64,000 bases of DNA from Burkholderia sp. 8Y. Lineage in GTDB: Bacteria; Pseudomonadota; Gammaproteobacteria; Burkholderiales; Burkholderiaceae. The notes below the pieces were generated by a model that was given only the letters and a program-made list of their open reading frames with translations, did no database searches and was not told where the DNA came from. Numbering within the stretch: position 1 is the stretch's first letter; each line of letters begins with the position of its first letter. Position numbers and translations under genes: made by a program. Positions 29,604-39,017 of this stretch are shown here, piece after piece. The stretch covers positions 2,939,044 to 3,003,043 of the forward strand of contig NZ_LR733520.1 in NCBI RefSeq assembly GCF_902506145.1, given 5' to 3'.

Positions 29604-30452
29604 ATGGTAGTCGAGCATGTCAAGCAGCCCCCTCAAACACCATTATCGACTGAGCAAGTTTCTACCTTTCTGAAAGTCGCGACGATCGGCACCGATTGGG
29701 TGGCCGGAAAGCTGACGATTGAACAGGTGCAGCAGCAACTTGGCACGCTTTCTTTTAGCCGCATAGGTGAAAGCACGACTTACTTTTACAGACAAGACGG
29801 CATTTTTGGTGCCGTGTTCGACATTGATAAGGATAAGAAACCTTCTGTAGATGGCGTTAGCCGGCGGTTCAAGGTCGAACCGGTTTCCTGGAAATCCGTG
29901 AGTATTCCCCGCGAAGTGGTAGAGCATCGCCTTGGTCTTCACCGTGTCCGCGCCGGAGAATTGATTGACGGCGTGCGCAAGGAGGCACTGGCTTACGAGG
30001 CACGGCCGATTCTTAGCACTCAAGATCCGGACAGGCTGCGTCTGAATCTGCGTCTACCCTTGCCCGATGACTCGCCCTTTGATGTTCGAGCGACTTTAGT
30101 GTACCGGGCGAATCCGGATGAACCGGGACAATCGAATCTTGATAACACCACCTACCTCCGGTCTATTGAGATATGGCGGGACTATCTGACACCGGAAGAG
30201 CTCAATGAACGCAACTTCAATAAGCGCAAACAATACGGCTACATGAACCTGCGCACCGGCATGCTGTGTCCAGAGACGGGATGGTGGGAAGGATGGGCGG
30301 CAGAAGGACAGATTGACAAGCAGGTGATCCGGCAGAACATGTTGTTCCCGCAAGCGGGCTTCGGGCCGAACAGTTCCGCGCCGAACGGCGCGCGATTTGT
30401 CGATGCCCAATGGATGTGGCATAGCCCATACCACGACGAAACATCGCAATAG
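29604..30452 (+). CDS. Candidate immunity protein for the VgrG-linked effector
   Basis: A 282-residue protein beginning MVVEHVKQPPQTPLSTEQVS. I do not recognise its family. The start is fixed by AAAGGAGG within the end of vgrG, which makes the two genes translationally coupled. It has no signal peptide or membrane helix, so it should be cytoplasmic. Visible stretches include YFYRQDGIFGAVFDIDKDKK, EPVSWKSVSIPREVVEHRLG and a Trp/Met-rich end (QWMWHSPYHDE). Its position immediately after an effector-bearing vgrG is the standard place for immunity proteins; an adaptor or second effector subunit is the alternative. GC content is lower than in flanking housekeeping genes, as in the effector region. 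Confidence 0.6.
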   Translation: MVVEHVKQPPQTPLSTEQVSTFLKVATIGTDWVAGKLTIEQVQQQLGTLSFSRIGESTTYFYRQDGIFGAVFDIDKDKKPSVDGVSRRFKVEPVSWKSVSIPREVVEHRLGLHRVRAGELIDGVRKEALAYEARPILSTQDPDRLRLNLRLPLPDDSPFDVRATLVYRANPDEPGQSNLDNTTYLRSIEIWRDYLTPEELNERNFNKRKQYGYMNLRTGMLCPETGWWEGWAAEGQIDKQVIRQNMLFPQAGFGPNSSAPNGARFVDAQWMWHSPYHDETSQ

Positions 30453-30924
30453 GAGCACAACGGGCGCCGTCGCCAGTACGCTTCGTCATGTTTCATCCGT
30501 CTCGTTCAATGCGAAAGTCCAAAAAGCGCGCCATCCTAGACCGGCGAATGCAAGTCTGGGCAAGCGGCGCTCTTCTATGCGCATCGCTGACTAGGAAGCG
30601 ATGCCAGTGACGTGTCGCGCTTGGTGCTTTTGATCAGTGAGAAGTTGATGGATGTAGACATGCAGTGGAGCCATGACCTGGTGCAATCCGGGTAGCAAGA
30701 CGAACTCTGCCGCAGCAACGAGTAATGCCCCCGCCGTTCAGGCACAGCGCCGCAGCCAGCCAGATGGACGTCAGTGTCGTTGTTCAAGACGATGCGATGG
30801 AGCCGCGAATAACGACACCGAGGCGTCGTTAAAAAACGCCCCACGTCGTTGGACGGTGCCCACCGACGTGGAGTGCAGTGTGAATCACTTCGCGGGCTTT
30901 CTCTTTTTACGAGCGGCGTGGCGA
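30453..30924. other. Gene-free stretch after the VgrG module
   Basis: These 472 bases separate the candidate immunity gene from convergent topB. No supportable gene is seen. A short frame around 30600-30690 (SRLVLLISEKLMDVDMQWSH) looks protein-like but is cut by a stop and has no clear start, so it may be a remnant. An inverted repeat AACGAC / GTCGTT near 30805-30830 is followed by six A, which does not suit a rightward terminator. Confidence 0.45.
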
Positions 30925-33585
30925 TCAACTCGCCTTGCGCGCCGCCGTCTTCTTCGCCGCCGCTTTCTTCGCTGGGGCCTTCTTGGCGGCGACCGTCTTG
31001 GTCGCTGCTTTTGCCCGCGTCGTCTTGGCGGCTACGGCGACATCGCTATCGCCGTCGTCCGCGCTGTCGGTTTGCGCGTCGGCAGCCGCGCCGCGCTTCG
31101 CCGCCGCTGTCTTGGCGCCCGGCTTGGGCTCCTTCTTCTCGAATTCGAAGCCGATCTTGCCATCCGGTTGCTTGACGAGGTACGCCTTGAAATTGCGCCC
31201 GGTACGCGACGACTTGAAGTTCGTCAGCAAGTCGGTGCGGCCTTCGTTCAGCAGCTTTTCCATCTGCTCGCGCGCAATCTCTTGCTGCAAGATGACTTTG
31301 CCCGAGCGGAAATCGCATGTCTTCGGATTCGCGACGGAGTTCTCGCACACGAAGCTCATGCCGTGCTCGAACACGCGCGACTGGCACTTCGGGCACGCGC
31401 CGACCGGCGTTTGCTCCGAGAAATCGGGCGGTTCGCCGTCCTCGCCGCCGCTGTCCTGACCGAAGTCGAATTCGAGCTTGAAGTTCTTGATCTCGTCGTC
31501 GAATGCGAGCTTCAGAATGGCCGAAAACGGACGACCCATCTTGCTCCGGAAACCCGACAGCGGACCGATAGTCTTTTCGCGCAGCAATTCCTCGACTTCC
31601 GGAATCTCGAACTGACGCCCGCCCGGAATCTTCGAGATGGAGAATTCGCACTTCGTGCACGCAAAGCGCCGGTAGTTTTCCTTCACCTGCGCGCCGCAAT
31701 TCGGGCACGGCGTCTCGAGCGTCGCGTAGTCGCCGGGAATCGTGTCGGAGTCGTATTCCTTCGCGCGCTTCACGATGGTCTGCGTCATGCGCGCGATTTC
31801 CTGCATGAATGCATCGCGATGCAGATTGCCGCGCTCCATCTGCGAAAGCTTGTGCTCCCACTCGCCGGTCAGCTCGGGCGCGGTCAGTTCCTCGACGCCG
31901 AGCCCGCGCAAGAGCGTCATCAACTGGAACGCCTTCGCGGTCGGAATCAGCTCGCGTCCCTCGCGCACCATGTATTTCTCGCCGAGCAGCCCTTCGATGA
32001 TGGCCGCGCGCGTGGCCGGCGTTCCGAGACCCTTCGCGGCCATGGCCTCGCGCAGTTCTTCGTCTTCGACCAGCTTGCCCGCGCCTTCCATCGCCGACAG
32101 CAGCGACGCCTCGTTATAGCGCGCAGGCGGCTTGGTCACGAGCCCATGCGCCTCGACCTTTTCGACATCGACCTTTTCGCCCTTCTGCACCGGCACGAGA
32201 TTGCCTTCCTCGCCCGCTGCTTCGCGGCCGTAGACCTGCAACCAGCCCGGCTCGACGAGCACCTTGCCCTCGGTCTTGAAGTGGTGCCCCGAGACTTCGG
32301 TGATCCGCGTGGTGACGAGATATTCCGCCGCCGGGAAGAACACCGACAGGAACCGCTTCACGACGAGGTCATACAGCTTTTGCTCGGGCTCCGACAGCGA
32401 TTTCGGCGCTTGCAGCGTCGGAATGATGGCGAAGTGATCGCTGATCTTCGAGTTGTCGAAGATGCGTTTGTTCGGCTTCACCCAGCCCTTGTCGAGTACC
32501 TGTTTGGCAAACGGCAAGTAATTGTTGCTCTCCTTGAGCATGGTGAGCGTTTCCTTGACCGTGCCGAGATAGTCTTCCGGCAGCGCGCGCGCATCGGTAC
32601 GCGGGTAAGTCAGGACTTTGTGCTTTTCATACAGCGCCTGGGCGAGTCCGAGCGTGTTCTTCGCCGAAAAACCGAAGCGGCTGTTGGCTTCGCGCTGAAG
32701 GCTCGTCAGGTCGAACAGGAGCGGCGACATTTGCGTGGACGGCTTCGATTCTTCCGTCACCGTGCCGGTCTTGCCCCGACAGGCCGCAACGACCGATTCC
32801 GCCGCCGCGAGACTCCACAGACGCGAGTCGCGCTGCTCCGGATCGTTCTCGACGCGCTTGAATTTCGGATCGAACCAGCGGCCTTCGTAGAGACCCTTCG
32901 CCGCAATGAACTCGGCGCGCACTTCCCAGTAATCACGCGGCACGAACCGGCGGATTTTCTCTTCGCGTTCGACGACGATCGACAACGTTGGCGTCTGAAC
33001 GCGGCCAACGGTGGTCAGGAAAAAACCGCCGCCCTTGCTATTGAAAGCGGTCATCGCCCGCGTGCCGTTGATGCCGACGAGCCAATCCGCCTCGGAACGG
33101 CAACGCGCGGCGTCCGCGAGCGGCTGCATGTCGGCGTCGCTGCGCAGATTCGCGAAGCCTTCGCGGATAGCGGCGGGCGTCATCGACTGAAGCCATAGCC
33201 GCTGGACAGGCTGTTTCGCTTTGGCGTGCTGCGCGATCAGGCGGAAAATCAGCTCGCCTTCGCGCCCCGCGTCGCATGCGTTGATGAGCCGGTCGATGTC
33301 CTTGCGTTTCAAGAGCCTGGTCAGCACCTTCAGCCGCGATTCGCTTTTCGCGATGGGATTCAGATCGAAATGCGGCGGAATCACCGGCAGATTCGCGAAG
33401 CTCCACTTGCCGCGCTTGACGTCGTATTCCTCGGGCGCGGCGATCTCGAGCAGGTGGCCGACGGCGGACGAGAGCACGTACTCGTCGCTCTCGTAGTACT
33501 CGTCATGCTTGGTGAAGCCGCCCAGCGCGCGCGCGATGTCGTTCGCGACGGAAGGCTTCTCAGCGATGATCAGGGCTTTGGACAT
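30925..33585 (-). CDS. topB: DNA topoisomerase III
   Basis: An 886-residue type IA topoisomerase. The TOPRIM domain opens MSKALIIAEKPSVANDIARA and includes NACDAGREGELIFRLI. The catalytic Tyr is in VLTYPRTDARALPEDY. Two to three C-terminal zinc-ribbon repeats are visible (CPNCGAQ...CTKCEF; CPKCQSRV). The protein ends with a histone H1-like Lys/Ala tail (about 45 residues, AKKAPAKKAAAKKTAARKAS). TopB decatenates replication and recombination intermediates. Many betaproteobacterial topoisomerases carry such basic tails. An 841-codon frame on the opposite strand is a shadow. It converges with the T6SS module. Confidence 0.96.
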   Translation of the reverse strand: MSKALIIAEKPSVANDIARALGGFTKHDEYYESDEYVLSSAVGHLLEIAAPEEYDVKRGKWSFANLPVIPPHFDLNPIAKSESRLKVLTRLLKRKDIDRLINACDAGREGELIFRLIAQHAKAKQPVQRLWLQSMTPAAIREGFANLRSDADMQPLADAARCRSEADWLVGINGTRAMTAFNSKGGGFFLTTVGRVQTPTLSIVVEREEKIRRFVPRDYWEVRAEFIAAKGLYEGRWFDPKFKRVENDPEQRDSRLWSLAAAESVVAACRGKTGTVTEESKPSTQMSPLLFDLTSLQREANSRFGFSAKNTLGLAQALYEKHKVLTYPRTDARALPEDYLGTVKETLTMLKESNNYLPFAKQVLDKGWVKPNKRIFDNSKISDHFAIIPTLQAPKSLSEPEQKLYDLVVKRFLSVFFPAAEYLVTTRITEVSGHHFKTEGKVLVEPGWLQVYGREAAGEEGNLVPVQKGEKVDVEKVEAHGLVTKPPARYNEASLLSAMEGAGKLVEDEELREAMAAKGLGTPATRAAIIEGLLGEKYMVREGRELIPTAKAFQLMTLLRGLGVEELTAPELTGEWEHKLSQMERGNLHRDAFMQEIARMTQTIVKRAKEYDSDTIPGDYATLETPCPNCGAQVKENYRRFACTKCEFSISKIPGGRQFEIPEVEELLREKTIGPLSGFRSKMGRPFSAILKLAFDDEIKNFKLEFDFGQDSGGEDGEPPDFSEQTPVGACPKCQSRVFEHGMSFVCENSVANPKTCDFRSGKVILQQEIAREQMEKLLNEGRTDLLTNFKSSRTGRNFKAYLVKQPDGKIGFEFEKKEPKPGAKTAAAKRGAAADAQTDSADDGDSDVAVAAKTTRAKAATKTVAAKKAPAKKAAAKKTAARKAS

Positions 33586-33754
33586 GACTCAATATGGTTG
33601 GGGACTGGCAGCGGCCCCGTTTGGACCGCTTTAACGACCGCTTTATAGCACACGGTTTGCGCCGTGCGCGTCGCGGTTTCGATAACGACGCCCGGCGAAC
33701 CGGCGCCCGAGTGCGTTTCGGAAGCCGCAATCGGGTGGCGCCGGCCCGTTTTGT

Positions 33755-34132
33755 CTACGCGATAGCAAGCGCCGGGCGCAGCTTGGGCGCGCCGGTCATG
33801 TCGGGTAAGGCCGTGAGATCGGTGAGCATCCGCTCGACAATGGAAACCTGCGGCAGCACCGTGCCGAAAAATCGGGTCGTGACGGAATCCTCGATCAGGA
33901 TGGTCGGGAAGTTCTCCACGTCCAGGTCATCAAAGCGGTCCGCCTGGTTCTCGATGTCGATCCAGGCGAAGCAGATTTCCGGATGCGCGTCGGCCAGCTT
34001 ATTGAAGCCTTCGCGATACTCACGGCACGTCCCGCACCATTCCGCGCACAGGCACGCGACGAACAACGTGCCCGGCACGGCGAGCCGTTCGGCGATTTGT
34101 TCGGCGTCGGTGTCGAGGTTGAACGCGGACAT
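33755..34132 (-). CDS. Thioredoxin-family protein
   Basis: A 125-residue protein from the ATG at 34132 (MSAFNLDTDAEQIAERLAVP). The active site is CAEWCGTCREYREGF, a WCGTC motif instead of the classical WCGPC. The cis-Pro loop is NFPTILI. There is no signal peptide, so it is cytoplasmic. The CGTC motif and short N-terminus suggest a thioredoxin-like reductase with non-standard redox potential rather than housekeeping TrxA. It lies between topB and dprA, all leftward; its stop is 169 bases from the topB start and its start is 72 bases from dprA. Confidence 0.87.
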   Translation of the reverse strand: MSAFNLDTDAEQIAERLAVPGTLFVACLCAEWCGTCREYREGFNKLADAHPEICFAWIDIENQADRFDDLDVENFPTILIEDSVTTRFFGTVLPQVSIVERMLTDLTALPDMTGAPKLRPALAIA

Positions 34133-34204
34133 GGCGGTTGCAGGATCCTTTCTTATGGCAGAGCTTCGCAGCCCGATTTTCCGCGAATGTAGCACGAGGC
34201 GGAC

Positions 34205-35446
34205 TCAGGAGCGTTCGAGGGCCCCGTATCGGCCGCCGGGCAGTGCCGCTGCCAGCCCCGCGAGTTCGAGCTGGAGCAGCGCGCCCTGAAGCGCCGCGCC
34301 GTCGAGATCGGTGCGCTCGGCGAGAATTTCAAGCGTCGCGGGCGCGTGACCGAGCGCGGCGAGCACACGCTCGGCGTCGTCGGTGGCTGCGTTGATCGGT
34401 GCGTCGGTCGGCGCGTCGGCCGGCAGACGGGCGGCCGCCCACGACGCGCTCGGCGCTCGCGGCCTGCCGCGTCGAGCGGATGCGGGTGCGTGAGCGGCCG
34501 GGAAGCCGAACTCCTCCAGCACATCTTCCGGCGTTTCAACGAGCTTCGCGCCCTGCTTGATGAGCCGGTGACACCCCTGCGACAGCGGCGCGTGAATCGA
34601 CCCCGGAATGGCGAACACATCGCGCCCGATTTCGGCGGCGAGCCGCGCGGTGATGAGCGAACCAGACCGCATCGCGGCTTCGACGATCAGCACGCCGCCC
34701 GACAAGCCCGCGATCAGCCTGTTGCGCTGCGGGAAGTTCGCGGAGCGCGCGGGCGTGCCGAGCGGCCACTCGGACAGGATTGCGCCGTCGCGGGCGATCT
34801 CATGCGCGAGCGTGTGATTCTGCGCCGGATACACCAGATCCGCGCCCGTGCCGATGACGGCGATCGTCCCGGCGCCGCCGTCGAGCGCGCCGCGATGCGC
34901 GGCCGCGTCGATACCGAGCGCGAGCCCCGACACCACGGCGAGCCCGGCGTCCGAGAGCGCCCGCGCGAAGCGGCGCGCGTCTTCCGCGCCTTGCGGGGTC
35001 GCGTTGCGGCTGCCGACGATGGCGACGGCCCGCGACTGCAGCACGTCGAGCCGTCCTTTCACGTACAACACGGGCGGCGGATCGGGCATGGTCAGGAGCG
35101 CCTGCGGATACTCCGCATCGGCCAGCGTGAGCAGCCGGTTTCCCGGCGCGGACGCCCAATCGCGCACGCATTCAATATAGTCATCGAAGGGAACGCCTTC
35201 GATGTCCGCCGGCGGCGCGGTCACGGCTTTCGCCGCGCTTTCGTCGGTGGCGCGGGCGAGCGCGGCGAAACTCTCCGACAGCACGTGGAGCGGGCCGCCG
35301 AACGTGCCGAGCAGCGTGCGCAGCGCGAGCGGGCGCAAACCCTTCGCGTGCGCGAGCCGCAGCCAGGCGCGAAATTCGTCGGATTCGGGCGCAGGCGCGG
35401 CGGATTCAGCAAGTGCCGGGTCGGTCGGCAGGGTGTCGATCGTCAT
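34205..35446 (-). CDS. dprA: DNA processing protein DprA
   Basis: A 413-residue DprA/Smf protein from the ATG at 35446 (MTIDTLPTDPALAESAAPAP). The open frame extends 650 bases further upstream, but that part overlaps def and is a shadow. The Rossmann-like core shows AVAIVGSRNATPQGAEDARR, LAVVSGLALGIDAAAHRGAL and FPQRNRLIAGLSGGVLIVEA, all diagnostic. A C-terminal winged-helix (about 345-410) follows a low-complexity linker. DprA loads RecA on incoming single-stranded DNA during natural transformation. It diverges from def across a 198-base gap, a common arrangement. Confidence 0.95.
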   Translation of the reverse strand: MTIDTLPTDPALAESAAPAPESDEFRAWLRLAHAKGLRPLALRTLLGTFGGPLHVLSESFAALARATDESAAKAVTAPPADIEGVPFDDYIECVRDWASAPGNRLLTLADAEYPQALLTMPDPPPVLYVKGRLDVLQSRAVAIVGSRNATPQGAEDARRFARALSDAGLAVVSGLALGIDAAAHRGALDGGAGTIAVIGTGADLVYPAQNHTLAHEIARDGAILSEWPLGTPARSANFPQRNRLIAGLSGGVLIVEAAMRSGSLITARLAAEIGRDVFAIPGSIHAPLSQGCHRLIKQGAKLVETPEDVLEEFGFPAAHAPASARRGRPRAPSASWAAARLPADAPTDAPINAATDDAERVLAALGHAPATLEILAERTDLDGAALQGALLQLELAGLAAALPGGRYGALERS

Positions 35447-35644
35447 GTTAAGATTTTTGATCCCGTACGAAAAAAGAACCGTCGCCCGGCCGCGCTGCCG
35501 GTCCGTAGCGACGCTGTCTGCCGCTTGCCGGCGGCGTTGAATCCCGTGGATTCGCCCGCACATCTTCGGCAAGCCGCAAGGCCCCCGCAACCTGGCCGAA
35601 TGGCCGACTTCACCGCGTCGCGGCGCGTGTAGATAATTCGAATC

Positions 35645-36148
35645 ATGGCTCTGCTCAAGATACTCAACTACCCGGACAAGCGGCTCAACAAGGTGGCGAA
35701 GCCCGTCGCCGTGGTGGACGACGGCATCCGCAAGCTCGTCGCCGACATGGCCGAGACGATGTACGCCGCGCCCGGCGTCGGCCTCGCGGCGACGCAGGTG
35801 GACGTGCACGAGCGCGTGATCGTCATCGACGTCTCGGATGCGCACGACGAACTGATGGTCTTCATCAATCCGGAGATCGTCTGGGCAAGCGAGGTCAGGA
35901 AGGACTGGGAAGAGGGCTGTCTGTCGGTGCCGGGCATTTACGACATCGTCGAGCGGCCCGACCGGGTACGCGTCAAGGCGCTGAACGAAAAGGGCGAGAC
36001 GTTCGAGCTCGAGTGCGAAGGGTTGCTCGCCGTGTGCGTCCAGCACGAAATCGATCATCTGGACGGCCATGTGTTCGTCGAATATCTGTCGCAACTGAAG
36101 CAGACGCGCATTCGCGGGAAGATGAAAAAGCTCGAAAAGGCGCTGTAA
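35645..36148 (+). CDS. def: Peptide deformylase
   Basis: A 167-residue metalloenzyme that removes the N-formyl group from nascent proteins. All three motifs are present: GVGLAATQ (residues about 44-51), EGCLSVPG (metal-binding Cys) and HEIDHLDG (two His and the catalytic Glu). It begins [20 protein letters not shown]. fmt starts 52 bases downstream, so the pair is probably cotranscribed: Fmt adds the formyl group and Def removes it. It is divergent from dprA. Confidence 0.98.
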   Translation: MALLKILNYPDKRLNKVAKPVAVVDDGIRKLVADMAETMYAAPGVGLAATQVDVHERVIVIDVSDAHDELMVFINPEIVWASEVRKDWEEGCLSVPGIYDIVERPDRVRVKALNEKGETFELECEGLLAVCVQHEIDHLDGHVFVEYLSQLKQTRIRGKMKKLEKAL

Positions 36149-36200
36149 CCGGCGGTACGATTCACGTTTTTTGCAGGCGCGCCGGACGGCGCTTTTCCCG

Positions 36201-37208
36201 ATGACTCAATCGCTGCGTGTCGTTTTCGCCGGTACGCCTGAATTCGCCGCCGCCGCGCTCGCGGCCATTCATGCGGCGGGCTTTCCCGTTCCCCTCGTAC
36301 TCACGCAGCCGGACCGGCCCGCCGGGCGCGGCATGAAACTGACCGCGAGCCCCGTCAAGCGGTTCGCCGTCGAACACGGCCTCCCGGTCGCGCAGCCGGC
36401 ATCGCTCAGGCGCGCGGGCAAGTACCCGCAGGAAGCGGCGCACGCCATCGACCTGCTGCGCGCCACGCCGCACGATGTGATGGTCGTCGCGGCTTACGGG
36501 CTGATCCTGCCGCAGGAAGTGCTGGATATTCCGCCGCGCGGCGCGATCAATATTCACGCGTCGCTCTTGCCGCGATGGCGTGGCGCCGCGCCGATCCATC
36601 GCGCGATCGAAGCGGGCGACGAAGAAACCGGCATCACGCTGATGCAGATGGACGCCGGCCTCGACACGGGCGCGATGATCCGCGAGACGCGCACGCCCAT
36701 CCTTCCCGACGACACGACCGCGACGCTGCACGACCGGCTCGCGCGAATGGGCGCGGCACTTATCGTCGCCGCGCTACGCGATCTTGAGCGCGACGGCACG
36801 CTGCCCTCCACGCCGCAGCCGCAAGACGGCACCACCTACGCCGAAAAGATCGCGAAGCACGAGGCGGCGCTCGACTGGCGCCGCCCGGCTGCGGAACTCG
36901 CGCGACAAATTCGTGCGTTCGATCCGTTTCCGGGCGCATCCGGCACGCTCGATGACACGGCGATCAAGATCTGGTCGGCGCAACCGCTCGACAGCGCGCA
37001 TGGCGCGGCGGGCGCGGAGCAGCCGGGCGTCATCGTGGACGTCTCGGCGGAAGGAATCGTCGTCGCGTGCGGCAGCGGCGCGCTCAGGCTGACGCAGCTT
37101 CAAAAGCCGGGCGGCAAACGCCTGGCGGCGCGCGAATTTCTGGCCGGAACGCCGCTGTCGAAGGGGCAACGTTTCGCCGTTCACAACGACGCGCGCAGCA
37201 TAGAATAA
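36201..37208 (+). CDS. fmt: Methionyl-tRNA formyltransferase
   Basis: A 335-residue enzyme that formylates initiator Met-tRNA using 10-formyltetrahydrofolate. I used the ATG at 36201 ([20 protein letters not shown]) rather than the frame start 30 bases earlier, because it directly precedes the conserved [10 protein letters not shown]. The folate-site signature is [20 protein letters not shown], and the catalytic Asp is in [12 protein letters not shown]. The C-terminal tRNA-binding domain ends with [15 protein letters not shown]. It follows def and precedes a LysE gene. Confidence 0.97.
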   Translation: MTQSLRVVFAGTPEFAAAALAAIHAAGFPVPLVLTQPDRPAGRGMKLTASPVKRFAVEHGLPVAQPASLRRAGKYPQEAAHAIDLLRATPHDVMVVAAYGLILPQEVLDIPPRGAINIHASLLPRWRGAAPIHRAIEAGDEETGITLMQMDAGLDTGAMIRETRTPILPDDTTATLHDRLARMGAALIVAALRDLERDGTLPSTPQPQDGTTYAEKIAKHEAALDWRRPAAELARQIRAFDPFPGASGTLDDTAIKIWSAQPLDSAHGAAGAEQPGVIVDVSAEGIVVACGSGALRLTQLQKPGGKRLAAREFLAGTPLSKGQRFAVHNDARSIE

Positions 37209-37236
37209 AAGTCGCCCACGCTTTCCCGGAGTTTCC

Positions 37237-37884
37237 ATGCTCGGCATCACAGGTTTTGCCTTCTTTTTCGTCGCCGTCTTTCTGCTAAACGTCACGCCGG
37301 GGCCGGACACCGCTTACATCGTCGGGCGCAGCGTCGCGCAGGGCCGCGGCGCGGGCATTGTCTCGGCGCTCGGCATCTCGGCGGGGTGCATCGTTCACAC
37401 GCTTGCCTGCGCGTTCGGACTGACGGCGATTCTCGCGGCGTCGGCGACGGCGTTCACCGTCGTGAAGATCGCGGGCGCGCTCTATCTGATTTATCTCGGC
37501 GTGCGGCTCATCTTCACGAAACCCGACGCCGCGAATGACGTAGCGTCCGCCAAAGCCAGCGCCAAGAGCGCGCCAAAATCGCTGCGCCAGCTTTTCACGC
37601 AGGGTTTCGTGACCAACGTCCTCAACCCGAAGGTCGTGCTCTTCTTCGTTTCGTTCTTCCCGCAGTTCGTCGCCGCCGACAGCCAGCACAAGACGCTCGC
37701 GTTCCTCACGCTCGGCCTGGTTTTCATCGCGATGAGCACGGTGTGGAACAGCTTCGTCGCGTGGATCGCGGGCAGCGTCACGCAACGTTTCTCCGGCAAG
37801 CCCGGCGTCAAGCGGTGGCTGGATCGCGGCGTGGGCGGCGCGTTCGTCGGGCTCGGCATCAAACTGGCGACTTCGCACAGATAG
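37237..37884 (+). CDS. LysE/RhtB family amino-acid exporter
   Basis: A 215-residue membrane protein beginning MLGITGFAFFFVAVFLLNVT, with the family signature TPGPDTAYIVGRSVAQG right after the first helix. Five to six transmembrane helices are visible; the central cytoplasmic loop is Ala/Lys-rich (about residues 88-112). The FTQGFVTNVLNPKVVLFFVS line is also typical. RhtB-type proteins export homoserine, threonine or similar amino acids using the proton gradient. The substrate cannot be told. It lies 28 bases after fmt. Confidence 0.9.
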   Translation: MLGITGFAFFFVAVFLLNVTPGPDTAYIVGRSVAQGRGAGIVSALGISAGCIVHTLACAFGLTAILAASATAFTVVKIAGALYLIYLGVRLIFTKPDAANDVASAKASAKSAPKSLRQLFTQGFVTNVLNPKVVLFFVSFFPQFVAADSQHKTLAFLTLGLVFIAMSTVWNSFVAWIAGSVTQRFSGKPGVKRWLDRGVGGAFVGLGIKLATSHR

Positions 37885-38000
37885 TTGAATTTTTCGCGGC
37901 TGCCCCTATCTAACATTTTGCTTACAATGAGCGTCTCGGTCACGTTGGCCGGGATCACCGCGCTTAAGCGCAGCGTATTTAGGGAGAAGGAGTTCCGCAT

Positions 38001-38855
38001 ATGTTCAACTGGGTCAAAACCGCGATGCTGATGGCAGCGATCACGGCCCTTTTCGTCGTGATCGGCGGCATGATCGGCGGGTCGAAGGGCATGATGCTCG
38101 CGCTCGTCGTCGCGCTCGGCATGAATTTCTTCTCGTACTGGTTCTCCGACAAGATGGTTCTGCGCATGTACAACGCGCAGGAAGTGGATGAAACCACTGC
38201 GCCGCAGTTCTATCGCATGGTGCGTGAACTGGCCACGCGCGCGCAGTTGCCGATGCCGCGCGTCTATCTCATCAACGAAGACGCGCCGAACGCGTTCGCC
38301 ACCGGCCGCAATCCGGAGCACGCGGCGGTCGCGGCGACGACCGGCATTCTGCGCGTGCTGTCCGAGCGCGAAATGCGCGGCGTGATGGCGCACGAACTGG
38401 CGCACGTGAAGCACCGCGACATTCTCATTTCGACCATCTCCGCGACCATGGCCGGCGCGATCTCCGCGCTCGCGAACTTCGCGATGTTCTTCGGCGGGCG
38501 CGACGAGGAAGGCCGTCCGGCGAATCCGATCGCGAGCATCGCCGTGGCGATTCTCGCGCCGATCGCGGGCGCGATGATCCAGATGGCGATTTCGCGTGCG
38601 CGCGAATTCGAAGCGGATCGCGGCGGCGCGCAGATCTCCGGCGATCCGCAGGCGCTCGCGAGTGCATTGGAGAAGATCCACGCGTACGCGTCGGGCGTGC
38701 CGTTCCCGGCGGCGGAAGCGCATCCCGCGACCGCGCAGATGATGATCATGAATCCGCTGTCGGGTGGCGGCATCGCGCATCTGTTCTCGACGCACCCGGC
38801 CACCGAAGAGCGCGTCGCGCGTCTCATGGAGATGGCGCGCACCGGCCGCATGTAA
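38001..38855 (+). CDS. htpX: Membrane protease HtpX
   Basis: A 284-residue M48 membrane metalloprotease that degrades damaged inner-membrane proteins. Two N-terminal helices ([20 protein letters not shown] and the next [18 protein letters not shown]) precede the zinc site [12 protein letters not shown]. Two further helices follow, then the downstream Glu in [14 protein letters not shown]. The start is supported by AAGGAG about 9 bases upstream. A very strong terminator follows the stop by 25 bases. A heat-shock type promoter may be upstream but was not resolved. Confidence 0.97.
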   Translation: MFNWVKTAMLMAAITALFVVIGGMIGGSKGMMLALVVALGMNFFSYWFSDKMVLRMYNAQEVDETTAPQFYRMVRELATRAQLPMPRVYLINEDAPNAFATGRNPEHAAVAATTGILRVLSEREMRGVMAHELAHVKHRDILISTISATMAGAISALANFAMFFGGRDEEGRPANPIASIAVAILAPIAGAMIQMAISRAREFEADRGGAQISGDPQALASALEKIHAYASGVPFPAAEAHPATAQMMIMNPLSGGGIAHLFSTHPATEERVARLMEMARTGRM

Positions 38856-38880
38856 GCCAGTCGCATCGGCAGTCGAATGC

Positions 38881-38915
38881 AAGGCCGCTCCGGCACGTCC
38901 GGAGCGGCCTTTTTT
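38881..38915 (+). terminator. Strong intrinsic terminator after htpX
   Basis: A 13-bp perfect stem (AAGGCCGCTCCGG / CCGGAGCGGCCTT) with a five-base loop is followed by a T-run. It ends the htpX transcript; rsmB starts about 100 bases later from its own signals. Confidence 0.92.
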
Positions 38916-39017
38916 CTGAATGCAGCGTCCGGCGCGCCGGCTCGTCAGTCTGGTTTCCCGCGCACGTTACAATCGTCGTTTGCATGCGCGCGCCAGCCGC
39001 AAGACTTCCTCTCCGAC

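Noticed and set aside
30673-33198. An 841-codon open frame antisense to topB
   Set aside because: A compositional shadow of topB, without motifs or a ribosome-binding site.
35447-36094. Upstream extension of the dprA frame
   Set aside because: It covers def on the other strand. The conserved DprA sequence begins after the ATG at 35446.
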